Source of the DNA: Gammaproteobacteria bacterium
GTDB taxonomy: Bacteria > Pseudomonadota > Gammaproteobacteria > Pseudomonadales > Azotimanducaceae_A
Direction: 5' to 3'
NCBI GenBank assembly: GCA_028819775.1
Contig: JAPPKV010000294.1
Coordinates: forward strand, 1-6,751
Length of the DNA: 6,751 nucleotides
The notes under the pieces: generated by a model
What the model saw: the letters and a program-made list of their open reading frames with translations, nothing else
What the model was told of the DNA's origin: nothing
Databases searched by the model: none
Part shown: piece after piece, positions 1 through 6,579 of the stretch
Position numbering within the stretch: position 1 is the stretch's first letter
How the letters are laid out: each line of letters begins with the position of its first letter
Translations under genes and position numbers: made by a program

Positions 1-27
1 CTTTGCGTTGGAATCGCACTTTGCGTT
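1..27. repeat. Pair of 9-bp direct repeats at the left edge
   Basis: The 9-mer CTTTGCGTT occurs at 1-9 and again at 19-27, a centre-to-centre spacing of 18 bp. The unit starts at the window edge, so further copies could lie to the left. This could be a tandem binding site upstream of the STAS gene or chance. No function is claimed. Confidence 0.4.
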
Positions 28-101
28 CAGGCTCATGTCGCATTGGACAAGGCTCAATCGCGTCGATGACCACCGGCTGTGGTAAGGTTCGCCACTTGGA
101 C

Positions 102-113
102 GGGCCGCGGCCC
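102..113. repeat. Perfect 12-bp GC palindrome in the STAS gene leader
   Basis: GGGCCGCGGCCC is a perfect palindrome lying 22 bp before the preferred start of the STAS gene. It could be a small operator or a leader hairpin. With no loop it would form a poor RNA hairpin, and short all-GC palindromes arise often in GC-rich DNA, so its role is uncertain. Confidence 0.35.
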
Positions 114-135
114 ACAGACGAGTTGGGTTAGGGGT

Positions 136-474
136 ATGGAAGTCACGACTGAGAACGACAACGGGACGCTGATTGCCAAGGCGGGTGGCCGGATTGACGG
201 CACAAACGCCGCCGATTTCGAGAATGCGATGCAGGAGGCAATCGGCGGCAGCGAAGGGGCGGTCGTCCTCGACTGCGAAGAACTGTCCTATATAAGCAGC
301 GCTGGCCTTCGCGCGATCCTGCGTATCGCCAAGGATCTCAACCGGCGGGCCGTCAAGTTCGTCCTGTGTTCGTTGTCCGATCCAATCCGCGAAGTGTTCC
401 AGATCAGCGGCTTCGACAAGATCATCAACATCCACGCAGACCGGGGCGGTGCCGTTTCCGCCGTAGCTTCCTGA
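136..474 (+). CDS. STAS-domain protein, anti-sigma factor antagonist (SpoIIAA/RsbV type)
   Basis: The 112-residue product is a lone STAS domain. Proteins of this type are cytoplasmic switches: in the unphosphorylated form they bind an anti-sigma kinase (RsbW/SpoIIAB type) and free the sigma factor. Visible features are the first strand (about 11-20, TLIAKAGGRI), a buried strand (about 42-47, GAVVLDC), the signature YISSAGLR (residues 52-59) and a second alpha/beta unit ending in GFDKIINIH. Ser54 aligns with the serine phosphorylated in SpoIIAA and RsbV; the preceding Asp of those proteins is Ile here, as in many proteobacterial relatives. The frame is open from a GTG at 79, but the extra 19 residues are Arg/Trp-rich and unlike a STAS domain, so ATG 136 is preferred. 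Its AGGGG lies only 1 nt upstream, too close for an ideal Shine-Dalgarno. No kinase or phosphatase partner is in the window. It is convergent with the ankyrin gene. Confidence 0.88.
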   Translation: MEVTTENDNGTLIAKAGGRIDGTNAADFENAMQEAIGGSEGAVVLDCEELSYISSAGLRAILRIAKDLNRRAVKFVLCSLSDPIREVFQISGFDKIINIHADRGGAVSAVAS

Positions 475-480
475 CGCTTC

Positions 481-546
481 TGTAGGCGACCGTATCGCGC
501 CCGTTAGGGCGTGTGGCCGGTCGCATCGGCGCGCCGGTCCCCTACG
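481..546. repeat. Palindromic intergenic element 1 (CGTAGGGG-ended)
   Basis: This fills the 67-bp gap between the convergent STAS and ankyrin genes. Its ends are inverted copies: TGTAGGCGACCG (481-492) and, on the minus strand, CGTAGGGGACCG (535-546), matching at 10 of 12 positions. Inside, GCGACCG (486-492) can also pair with CGGTCGC (518-524), and CGCCC-GTTA-GGGCG (498-511) forms a perfect 5-bp stem with a 4-nt loop. The right end contains the TAG stop of the ankyrin gene. The structure could act as a bidirectional transcript end, but no T-tract follows, so an ordinary intrinsic terminator is not supported. Confidence 0.65.
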
Positions 547-2527
547 GTTCGTTCGGTTTGTGCGTCCTTGCCAGCCTTTCGGTCAATATCTTGCCCAGTT
601 CTTCGTGGCCACCCGCGAAGGCCCATCCGGCGGCCGTCCCGTCGTAGGTGTGGTCACGGAGCGAGAGGTCGGCGCCTCGCTCCAGCAACGCCTCAACCAG
701 TTCGCGGTCGCCGTCGATCGCGGCTTGATGGAGGGCGGTCGCGCCGTCGCCCCGACGGGTGCTGACATCAACGCCTGCATCGATGAGAGCGAACAGCATC
801 TTTCGTTCCCGTAGACCAGCGCATTCCACGACGGCTTGGGCCGCGATGTCGGACTCCGGGTTGAAGCCGGCCACTTGCTGAGGGTCGCGATCGACAAGTT
901 CGCCAAGCAGTCGATGGACATCCGACACTCGGGCACCGCCCTTGGCGAGGGCGCTCACCATCGACACAGTCAATCCCGCATCCCTCGGGTGACCGCTGCT
1001 TGTCAGCAAGCCGACGGTGGTCTCGTCCGGGCCTCCCCGGTAGGTGTAGCAGGACGCGTTCGGATCGGTACCGGCGGCGAGCAGCGTGCCGATGACCTCG
1101 ACCGCGTTCGCCGGCGTCTTCTGGCGATGGCCCTCGACGCCGTTGGCGCCGAGGTAGTGCAACAGCGTGCAGCGGTGGGGCCGAGAGGATCGGGCGTTGG
1201 CCAGGACCGGGTTGGCGCGCAATAGGCGGTCGAGGGTAACGACGTCCCCGTCGACTACGGCGTCCGCGGCACGTTCGAAAACGGCAGCGAAATCCGGATC
1301 GTCGTAGAGAACCGAAGGCTGGCTGGGACGATGCGGTGCCAGCCGTGCCGATACCACCGCGTCGTGCGACCCGTTCGAGCGGCGTTGGGCCACGTCGAAC
1401 GGCGTCTCTCCCGCATAGTTCACGGCTTGGGTGTCGGCGCCTGCATCGATGAGGCGCTCGGCCGCCAAGGCGTTGCCTGCGCCTGCGGCCAGGTGGAGCG
1501 CATGGTTCCCGTCGTCGTCCACGGCGTCGGGATCGATTCCCCCCGCGAGCAGAAGTCGAACAGCGTCGTTGTTGCCCGTTCGAACGGCGCGGCAAAGCCA
1601 GACGTGGTCGATGGGCGTCAGGCCGGACGGGTCTTGCCCCCGGTCGGCGCGGCTTTCGTCACCGGCGAAACACGCCGAAACCCAGCGGTCAACGGGACGA
1701 ATGTCGTCTTCCTTGGCACCACTTCGGCGAAGCAGGGCGAGGTGGGTGTCCCTATTGAGGCAGATGGCGACGGCAAGCGGCGAGCGTCCTCCGCGGTCGC
1801 GGAATTGGACATCGGCCCCCTTGCCGAGAAGAGCCTCGACGATTTCGGGGTCGTTGCCGAGGACCACGGCTTCGTGCATGCAATTGCCCTTGAAACCCCA
1901 GGTTCCCATCGTCCAGTTCGGGTCGGCGTCGTGATCCAAGAGCAGACGAACGAAGTCGAGGTCGTTGAGGGCCAGGCAGTGGGGCAAGGCGTGGCAGGCG
2001 TGCCATAGGGGGGGATGGTAGCCGAGCAGGATTTCGAGGCTCTCGAGGTCGCGATGCCGAACGGCCTCCCACATGGCGGAGCCTTCGTAGAGCGTCGGGC
2101 CATCGGCGATGTCGGCACCCGCTTCCAGGAGCAGCTTCGCGAGATGCGGATTGCGAGCGCGACCGATCGCCGCACCCAGTGCCGTGCGGTAGCCGCGGAT
2201 GGTCGCCGATTCGCGGGTGCCGCTATTCGGATCGGCACCCAAGCCGAGCAGCGCTTTGGCAATGTCGAGTCGGCCAGATCGATTGGCACCGTCGCGAGTT
2301 CGGTAACGCGAATTCAGAAGGTAGAGGAGGGGAGGCCAGGCGTTCGGACCGGTCTCGGCATTGACGGTCCCGCCATCGAGGTCGTTGACCGTGTCGGGGT
2401 CGGCGACCGCTAGCCGGCACGGAATGGAGCGCGTCCACTCCGACGAATCGGCCATGATCGCATCGGCAACGGCATCGTTGCCGTTGAACGCTGCGTCGAG
2501 CAGCGCGTTCTCGGTAGAGGCGACCAC
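542..2527 (-). CDS. Large ankyrin-repeat protein
   Basis: The 661-residue product is made almost wholly of ankyrin repeats, which mediate protein-protein contacts; the partner is unknown. Repeat cores of the type LL..GAD are visible at about 88-100 (DIAKALLGLGADP), 126-140 (HLAKLLLEAGADI), 190-203, 227-240 (EIVEALLGKGADV), 321-333, 342-366 (ALHLAAGAGN, then LIDAGAD), 475-490, 577-588 and 597-622 (ALHQAAIDGD, then LLERGAD). Residues 410-520 form a degenerate block containing LLHYLGANGVEG and TPANAVEVIG, which I associate from memory with a recurrent bacterial ankyrin subfamily. There is no signal peptide, membrane segment or catalytic domain, so it is probably cytoplasmic. The GTG start at 2527 lies just inside an in-frame TAG at 2540-2542. 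It has no clear Shine-Dalgarno, but it preserves the repeat-like helix NALLDAAFNGND; ATG at 2455 is the alternative. The gene follows the MaoC-like gene on the same strand after an 83-bp gap holding a strong palindrome. Confidence 0.9.
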   Translation of the reverse strand: MVASTENALLDAAFNGNDAVADAIMADSSEWTRSIPCRLAVADPDTVNDLDGGTVNAETGPNAWPPLLYLLNSRYRTRDGANRSGRLDIAKALLGLGADPNSGTRESATIRGYRTALGAAIGRARNPHLAKLLLEAGADIADGPTLYEGSAMWEAVRHRDLESLEILLGYHPPLWHACHALPHCLALNDLDFVRLLLDHDADPNWTMGTWGFKGNCMHEAVVLGNDPEIVEALLGKGADVQFRDRGGRSPLAVAICLNRDTHLALLRRSGAKEDDIRPVDRWVSACFAGDESRADRGQDPSGLTPIDHVWLCRAVRTGNNDAVRLLLAGGIDPDAVDDDGNHALHLAAGAGNALAAERLIDAGADTQAVNYAGETPFDVAQRRSNGSHDAVVSARLAPHRPSQPSVLYDDPDFAAVFERAADAVVDGDVVTLDRLLRANPVLANARSSRPHRCTLLHYLGANGVEGHRQKTPANAVEVIGTLLAAGTDPNASCYTYRGGPDETTVGLLTSSGHPRDAGLTVSMVSALAKGGARVSDVHRLLGELVDRDPQQVAGFNPESDIAAQAVVECAGLRERKMLFALIDAGVDVSTRRGDGATALHQAAIDGDRELVEALLERGADLSLRDHTYDGTAAGWAFAGGHEELGKILTERLARTHKPNEP

Positions 2528-2542
2528 TACGCGTCTGATCTA

Positions 2543-2565
2543 GGTGCGCCCTGGTCGGGCGTGCC
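2543..2565. repeat. Hairpin just upstream of the ankyrin gene
   Basis: GGTGCGCCC and GGGCGTGCC flank a 5-nt loop (TGGTC), giving a 9-bp stem with two G-T pairs. It lies between the 3' end of the MaoC-like gene and the GTG start of the ankyrin gene, next to palindromic element 2. It could influence read-through from the MaoC-like gene or mask the ankyrin translation start. No T-run follows on either strand. Confidence 0.5.
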
Positions 2566-2567
2566 TC

Positions 2568-2615
2568 CGTACGGGCGACGGTGCACCCTTCGGGCGCAAT
2601 AGCGTCGCCCCTACG
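2568..2615. repeat. Palindromic intergenic element 2 (CGTAGGGG-ended)
   Basis: The left arm CGTACGGGCGACG (2568-2580) and the right arm CGTCGCCCCTACG (2603-2615) are inverted repeats matching at 12 of 13 positions. The 22-nt interior holds a second imperfect stem, TGCACCC-TTC-GGGCGCA, with one A-C mismatch. On the minus strand the right arm reads CGTAGGGGCGACG, and its TAG is the stop codon of the MaoC-like gene. This is the best-formed member of the repeat family in the window. Confidence 0.75.
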
Positions 2616-3702
2616 CGCTCCGGCCTGGCAGCGCTACCGTGATCGTCGATTCTGCGGTGGCAAGGCCGGCCTGATTCTCGTTGTAGACCTCGAGGTCCAC
2701 CAGGTTCTCGCCGTTCTCGGTGTACTTGCGCCCCACCTTGCCGAATACGGTGTTGGTGTCGCCCACGACGTTGGGATGGCGAACGCGCGTCGTCATCCGC
2801 TTCAGCGTCCCGTCGTTCCCCATCCAGTCGGTGGCCATCTGTGCCAGCCAGCAGACCCGTTGCGGACCCCAGTCGAATTGTCCCGGCATGTTGCGGCGAT
2901 GGCGGGCGTGGTCGGCGTCGAAACGCCCGCCGCCGCCAAGATCCTTGGACTCTTCTTTCTCCAATGCCGCGCGGGGGCTACGGCCCGTGCCGACCACGCC
3001 GTGGGTAAAGAGGAACAGCTCGGTGACCGTGTAGGTGCCCTTGTGGAGCGTGGGCACCTCCTCGCCTTCGACGACGTCCTCGAAGTGGCGAACTTGGCTG
3101 CCGCGCCGCTCGCGCTCGAAGACCAGCGGATCCGGGGACTCTTCGACGACCTGGGTCTTCTTCGCGCGGTCGTAGGCGATGGTCCGGCCGCCGCCCAGAT
3201 TCTCGTAGCGCGCCATGAGTGTCTGCTTCGTTGCGACCAGTTCCTTGCGCTGGTTGTGGTAGCTCACCAGCGCCTCGCAAAGCACGAAGTCGCCGATCCG
3301 GTCGCTGTGCTTGCGATGGACGTCGACGATCTCCTCGGTCGCCGTGACGCGGTCCCCGGGCCAGATCGTCCGGTAGAAGTCGATGGCACCGCCGGCGTAG
3401 TTCATGGGGAAGTAGCTCGACGACAGTCGGCGCCCGTCGATGTTGCCGTTGATGGCCATGGCGACACCGATGCTCGCGCCGTAGATGAAGATCGGCGGTG
3501 CGGTGATCATACCGAACCGGCTCTTGGCCGCGTAGGACTCGTCTCGGTAAAGCGGGTTGTAGTCGCCGACACCGTCGCCGAAGCGGCGAATATTGTCGAT
3601 GCTCGCGACCTTGCTGCCCAAAGGCGGCGTCCGGTAGCCGATTCCCTTGCGGTATTCGGCTTCGAATTCGTCCAGTGTCCTGATCATGGCCGGCTCTGCC
3701 AT
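2611..3702 (-). CDS. MaoC-like double-hotdog acyl dehydratase/hydratase
   Basis: The 363-residue product has two hotdog domains. MaoC-family enzymes hydrate or dehydrate acyl-CoA thioesters in the cytoplasm. The N-terminal domain (about 30-165) resembles the MaoC/FAS1-dehydratase N domain. It carries [13 protein letters not shown] (46-58) followed by FGMITAPP, the position of the hydratase motif GDxNPLHxD: Asp47 and Asn49 are kept, but the usual His is Tyr52. The C-terminal domain starts near [10 protein letters not shown] (206-215), continues through [10 protein letters not shown], and contains [11 protein letters not shown] (272-282) and a late HPNVVGDT segment. Relatives recalled from memory share both signatures and often have Trp or Tyr at the His position, so the reaction is uncertain. 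The start is firm: AAGGAGG lies 8 nt before the ATG. The gene is divergent from the molybdenum-hydroxylase operon, so a shared catabolic role is plausible. Its stop lies in palindromic element 2. Confidence 0.88.
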   Translation of the reverse strand: MAEPAMIRTLDEFEAEYRKGIGYRTPPLGSKVASIDNIRRFGDGVGDYNPLYRDESYAAKSRFGMITAPPIFIYGASIGVAMAINGNIDGRRLSSSYFPMNYAGGAIDFYRTIWPGDRVTATEEIVDVHRKHSDRIGDFVLCEALVSYHNQRKELVATKQTLMARYENLGGGRTIAYDRAKKTQVVEESPDPLVFERERRGSQVRHFEDVVEGEEVPTLHKGTYTVTELFLFTHGVVGTGRSPRAALEKEESKDLGGGGRFDADHARHRRNMPGQFDWGPQRVCWLAQMATDWMGNDGTLKRMTTRVRHPNVVGDTNTVFGKVGRKYTENGENLVDLEVYNENQAGLATAESTITVALPGRSA

Positions 3703-3710
3703 GGCCGTTC

Positions 3711-3717
3711 CCTCCTT
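3711..3717 (-). promoter_or_regulatory. Strong Shine-Dalgarno of the MaoC-like gene
   Basis: On the minus strand the sequence reads AAGGAGG followed by an 8-nt spacer and ATG. This near-consensus site fixes the start of the MaoC-like gene at 3702 rather than the in-frame ATG at codon 6. It is by far the best ribosome-binding site in the window. Confidence 0.85.
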
Positions 3718-3733
3718 AAGATTGAAGGGGGCG

Positions 3734-3763
3734 AACTTACTCCGCCGCCGAATGAGGTGTCAA
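3734..3763 (-). promoter_or_regulatory. Candidate promoter for the MaoC-like gene
   Basis: On the minus strand a perfect -35 hexamer TTGACA (3758-3763) is followed after 18 nt by TAAGTT (3734-3739), a weak -10 matching three of six consensus positions. Initiation here would leave a short leader ending in the strong Shine-Dalgarno. The palindrome AAGCGCTT (3763-3770) abuts the -35 box and could be an operator. No convincing sigma-70 promoter was found for the divergent hydroxylase operon in the same 120-bp gap; TACAAC at 3781-3786 is only a weak -10 candidate. Confidence 0.4.
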
Positions 3764-3810
3764 AGCGCTTCGATTTGCGATACAACCCTATTTGGGGAGT
3801 GAACGAGAGA

Positions 3811-3815
3811 GGGAG
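3811..3815 (+). promoter_or_regulatory. Shine-Dalgarno that sets the [2Fe-2S] subunit start
   Basis: GGGAG, within a purine-rich run (GAGAGAGGGAG), lies 7 nt before ATG 3823. It decides the start: the reading frame stays open far upstream across the antisense of the MaoC-like gene, but ferredoxin-fold homology begins exactly at this ATG. Confidence 0.7.
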
Positions 3816-3822
3816 CCACGCG

Positions 3823-4314
3823 ATGGATCTCAAGGTAAACGGGGAGTTGCGGAGTCTCGGGGATATCGACCCGCAAACGCCCCTTTTGTGGGTGCTGCGC
3901 GACGAACTGGGTCTCGTCGGCACCAAGTTCGGCTGCGGGATCAGCCAGTGCGGCGCATGCACCGTGCTGGTGGACGGCCGGGCGGTCAAGTCCTGTTCCT
4001 ATCCGGTGTCGACCGTGGGGAACGCCGCCGTGACGACTGTGGAAGGGCTCGCCGGCAGCGACGGCAGCCTGAACGCCGTTCAGCAGGCCTGGGTGGATCT
4101 TGATGTTGCCCAGTGCGGGTATTGCCAGGCGGGACAGATCATGGCCGCGGAGGCACTCCTGCGCGCCAAACCGAATCCCGGCGACGACGACATCGATCAA
4201 GCCATGGCGCCGAACCTTTGTCGATGCGGAACCTATATCCGTATTCGCGAAGCGGTAAAGGTAGCCGCTGCAACGCGACGGTCGGCGGCCGAAGCATCGG
4301 ACGCGGCGGAATAG
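3823..4314 (+). CDS. iorA: Molybdenum hydroxylase small subunit, [2Fe-2S] (IorA type)
   Basis: The 163-residue product is the electron-transfer subunit of a two-subunit molybdenum hydroxylase; isoquinoline 1-oxidoreductase alpha subunits are about 150 residues. The N-terminal half is a plant-type ferredoxin fold with cluster ligands Cys38, Cys43, Cys46 (in [16 protein letters not shown]) and Cys58. The C-terminal helical half holds the second cluster: Cys98 and Cys101 in QCGYCQAGQ, Cys133 and Cys135 in NLCRCGTY. All eight ligands are present. Gln97, before the first Cys of that cluster, is the residue that contacts the pterin cofactor in related enzymes. There is no signal peptide; in this family the small subunit is exported folded with its Tat-tagged partner. 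The stop is 12 nt before the large-subunit start, so the two are co-transcribed. The ferredoxin/xanthine-dehydrogenase small-subunit family is certain; the isoquinoline label is by architecture only and the substrate is unknown. Confidence 0.93.
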   Translation: MDLKVNGELRSLGDIDPQTPLLWVLRDELGLVGTKFGCGISQCGACTVLVDGRAVKSCSYPVSTVGNAAVTTVEGLAGSDGSLNAVQQAWVDLDVAQCGYCQAGQIMAAEALLRAKPNPGDDDIDQAMAPNLCRCGTYIRIREAVKVAAATRRSAAEASDAAE

Positions 4315-4326
4315 GGGGATACGCAA

Positions 4327-6579
4327 ATGACAGCTTTGAACTACGCCGATATCGGCGACGTCGTACCCACCGTTACCGGTGAGCACGCCATGGCGTCCGA
4401 CGCGAACGCAACGACCGATCTACGTGTCGGCAGGCTCGACCGTCGGCAATTCCTGAAGCTCACGGGGCTCGTGGGCGGCGGCTTGATGCTCTCGTTCACG
4501 ATGCCTCGGGCATTCGGCAACTCGGCCGCGCTGCAACCGAACGGGTACATCAAGATCGACGCCACGGGCATATTGATCTACGCCAAGAACCCGGAAATCG
4601 GCCAAGGGGTGAAGACGTCGTTGCCCATGATCGTCGCGGAGGAACTCGACGCGGCTTGGGAGGACGTCGAGGTCGTGCAATCCACCATCGACCAGAGCCT
4701 GTATGGCGTGCAGTTCGCCGGGGGATCGATGTCCATACCCATGAACTGGGATGCTCTGCGACGGTCCGGTGCCACTGCGCGGGCGATGCTCCTCGGGGCG
4801 GCGGCGAAGCGCTGGGGGGTGGAGCCGTCGTCGCTTTCGACCCGCGACAGTCACGTGATTCACGAAGCAAGTGGCCGAAAGCTCGCCTACACCGAATTGG
4901 CGGCAGAAGCCGCAGCGATGCCGGTGCCCAATCCGCAGTCGCTGACACTCAAGGAGCGTGACCAGTTCCGGCTGCTCGGCAAGCGCATCACCGGCGTCGA
5001 CAACGAGGCCCTGGTGCGGGGCGAACCGCTTTTCGGGATCGACCAGACGTTGCCGGGAATGAAGTACGCGGTCTACCAGAAGTGCCCAGCCATCGGCGGC
5101 AAGGTCGCCTCGGCGAATCTCGACGCGATCAAGGCGATGCCCGGCGTTCACGACGCCTTCGTCCTCGACGGTAACGGCAATGCCATGGAACTCCTCCCGG
5201 GCGTCGCCATCGTGGCCGACAACACTTTCTCGGCGATCCAGGCGAAGCGCGCGCTCAAAGTGGAGTGGGACGAGTCCGATGCATCGAAGGACAGCTGGAC
5301 CCATGCCAAGGCCGAGGCGGAACGTTTGCGGCAGGAGTCCGGACCCCAGGTGGTGAATACGGGCGACGTGGACGCGGCTTTTGCTTCGAGTGCGAAGCAG
5401 GCGAGTGGTTTCTACACCTATCACTTCGTCAGCCACGCCACGCTGGAACCGCAGAACTGCACGGCCTGGTTCAAGGACGGGGCGCTCGAACTGTGGGCGC
5501 CGACCCAGACGCCCGCCCAAGGCATCGGCAGCGCGGCGAAGGTGGTCGGCATATCGCCGAGCAACGTGACGCTCCACCAGCTCCGCTGCGGAGGCGGTTT
5601 CGGACGCCGTCTATACAACGACTTCACCTGCGAGGCGGCGGCCATTGCGAAGCGCGCTGGCGTGCCGATCAAGCTGCAATGGACCCGCGAAGACGACATG
5701 GCCTACGACCTCTACCGGGCCGGCGGTTTCCACCAGATGGACGGCGCCGTGGACGACAACGGCAAGATCACGGGATGGCGCGACCGCTTCATCACGTTCA
5801 CGAACGACGGAAGCCGCCCGGTGAGCGGGGGTGGGCTCAGCCCGGGGGTGTTCCCGGCCGGCTTGGTGGACAACGTGCGGGTAGAGCAGACGGCACTTCC
5901 TTGGAAGAACCGCTGTGCCGCCTGGCGTGCACCGGGCTCCAACGTGTTCGGATTCGTGGTTCAGAGTTTTCTGGATGAATTGGCGCACGCGGCGGGCCGG
6001 GATTCCCTAGAGGTGCTGCTCGAGGTTCTCGGGGAACCGCGCCAGATGGGCCGGCGGGGCATGCACACGGGCCGTGCCGCGGGCGTGGTCAAGCTGGCGG
6101 CCAAGGAAGCCGGCTGGGGCCGGGAACTGCCCGACGGACACGGCTTGGGGGTCGCGTTCTACTACAGCCACGCCGGACACATCGCCGAGGTCGCAGAGGT
6201 CAGCGTCAGCGACCAGAAACAGGTCAACGTGCACAAGGTGACGGTTGCCGCGGATGTTGGCCCGATCATCAACCTAAGCGGCGCGGAAAACCAGATGCAG
6301 GGCTCGGTGGTGGACGGCTTGTCGACCATGACGGGTCTCTCGGTGACGTTCGAGAACGGCCGTGTCCAGCAGAGCAACTTCGACCGGTACCCGATGCTCA
6401 AGATGCCATCGACGCCGGAGGTCGCCGTTCACTTCGTGGATAGCGACTACCCGCCGACGGGGCTTGGCGAACCGGCGCTGCCGCCGCTCGCGCCGGCGGT
6501 CTGCAATGCCATCTTCGCGGCGTGCGGCCACCGCATCAGGACGCTGCCCATCAGCGAGGAGGGCTTCTCATTGGCGTAG
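4327..6579 (+). CDS. iorB: Molybdenum hydroxylase large subunit with Tat signal (IorB type)
   Basis: The 750-residue product is the molybdopterin-binding catalytic subunit, close to the roughly 780 residues of isoquinoline 1-oxidoreductase beta subunits. Such enzymes hydroxylate N-heteroaromatics or oxidise aldehydes using water, in the periplasm. A Tat signal is clear: DRRQFLKLTG (38-47), then a hydrophobic stretch to about 58. Cofactor motifs follow: EIGQG (90-94), YHFVSHATLEPQNCTA (365-380), CGGGFGRR (421-428), WRAPGSN (533-539) and DVGPIINLSGAENQMQGS (643-660). Glu715 in GLGEPALPPLAPAVCNAIF matches the catalytic Glu of the family. No FAD subunit gene is adjacent, so electrons probably go to a cytochrome c or similar carrier. 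ATG 4327 has a GGGGG run about 8 nt upstream; ATG 4390 would shorten an unusually long 37-residue stretch before the two arginines and is a real alternative. The TAG stop lies inside palindromic element 3. Confidence 0.93.
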   Translation: MTALNYADIGDVVPTVTGEHAMASDANATTDLRVGRLDRRQFLKLTGLVGGGLMLSFTMPRAFGNSAALQPNGYIKIDATGILIYAKNPEIGQGVKTSLPMIVAEELDAAWEDVEVVQSTIDQSLYGVQFAGGSMSIPMNWDALRRSGATARAMLLGAAAKRWGVEPSSLSTRDSHVIHEASGRKLAYTELAAEAAAMPVPNPQSLTLKERDQFRLLGKRITGVDNEALVRGEPLFGIDQTLPGMKYAVYQKCPAIGGKVASANLDAIKAMPGVHDAFVLDGNGNAMELLPGVAIVADNTFSAIQAKRALKVEWDESDASKDSWTHAKAEAERLRQESGPQVVNTGDVDAAFASSAKQASGFYTYHFVSHATLEPQNCTAWFKDGALELWAPTQTPAQGIGSAAKVVGISPSNVTLHQLRCGGGFGRRLYNDFTCEAAAIAKRAGVPIKLQWTREDDMAYDLYRAGGFHQMDGAVDDNGKITGWRDRFITFTNDGSRPVSGGGLSPGVFPAGLVDNVRVEQTALPWKNRCAAWRAPGSNVFGFVVQSFLDELAHAAGRDSLEVLLEVLGEPRQMGRRGMHTGRAAGVVKLAAKEAGWGRELPDGHGLGVAFYYSHAGHIAEVAEVSVSDQKQVNVHKVTVAADVGPIINLSGAENQMQGSVVDGLSTMTGLSVTFENGRVQQSNFDRYPMLKMPSTPEVAVHFVDSDYPPTGLGEPALPPLAPAVCNAIFAACGHRIRTLPISEEGFSLA

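Noticed and set aside
79..135. GTG start at 79 for the STAS gene, adding 19 residues.
   Set aside because: The added segment is Arg/Trp/Gly-rich, lies outside the STAS fold and has no Shine-Dalgarno. ATG 136 gives the usual STAS length, though its own ribosome site is also poorly spaced.
511..2413. Several rightward open frames of 60-225 codons opposite the ankyrin gene.
   Set aside because: Their translations are low-complexity Arg/Ala/Gly/Val-rich and the minus-strand frame has clear ankyrin repeats throughout. They are shadows of a GC-rich gene.
2581..3822. A long rightward open frame running in phase into the [2Fe-2S] subunit, which would give a 577-residue protein.
   Set aside because: The first about 414 residues are the antisense of the MaoC-like gene and resemble no protein. 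The ferredoxin fold begins at ATG 3823 with its own Shine-Dalgarno, so the extension is a product of high GC.
4312..4320. Fourth stop-linked copy of the repeat, because the small-subunit gene also ends TAG-GGGG.
   Set aside because: There is no CG before the TAG and no inverted partner nearby. The G-run is better explained as the ribosome-binding site of the next gene.
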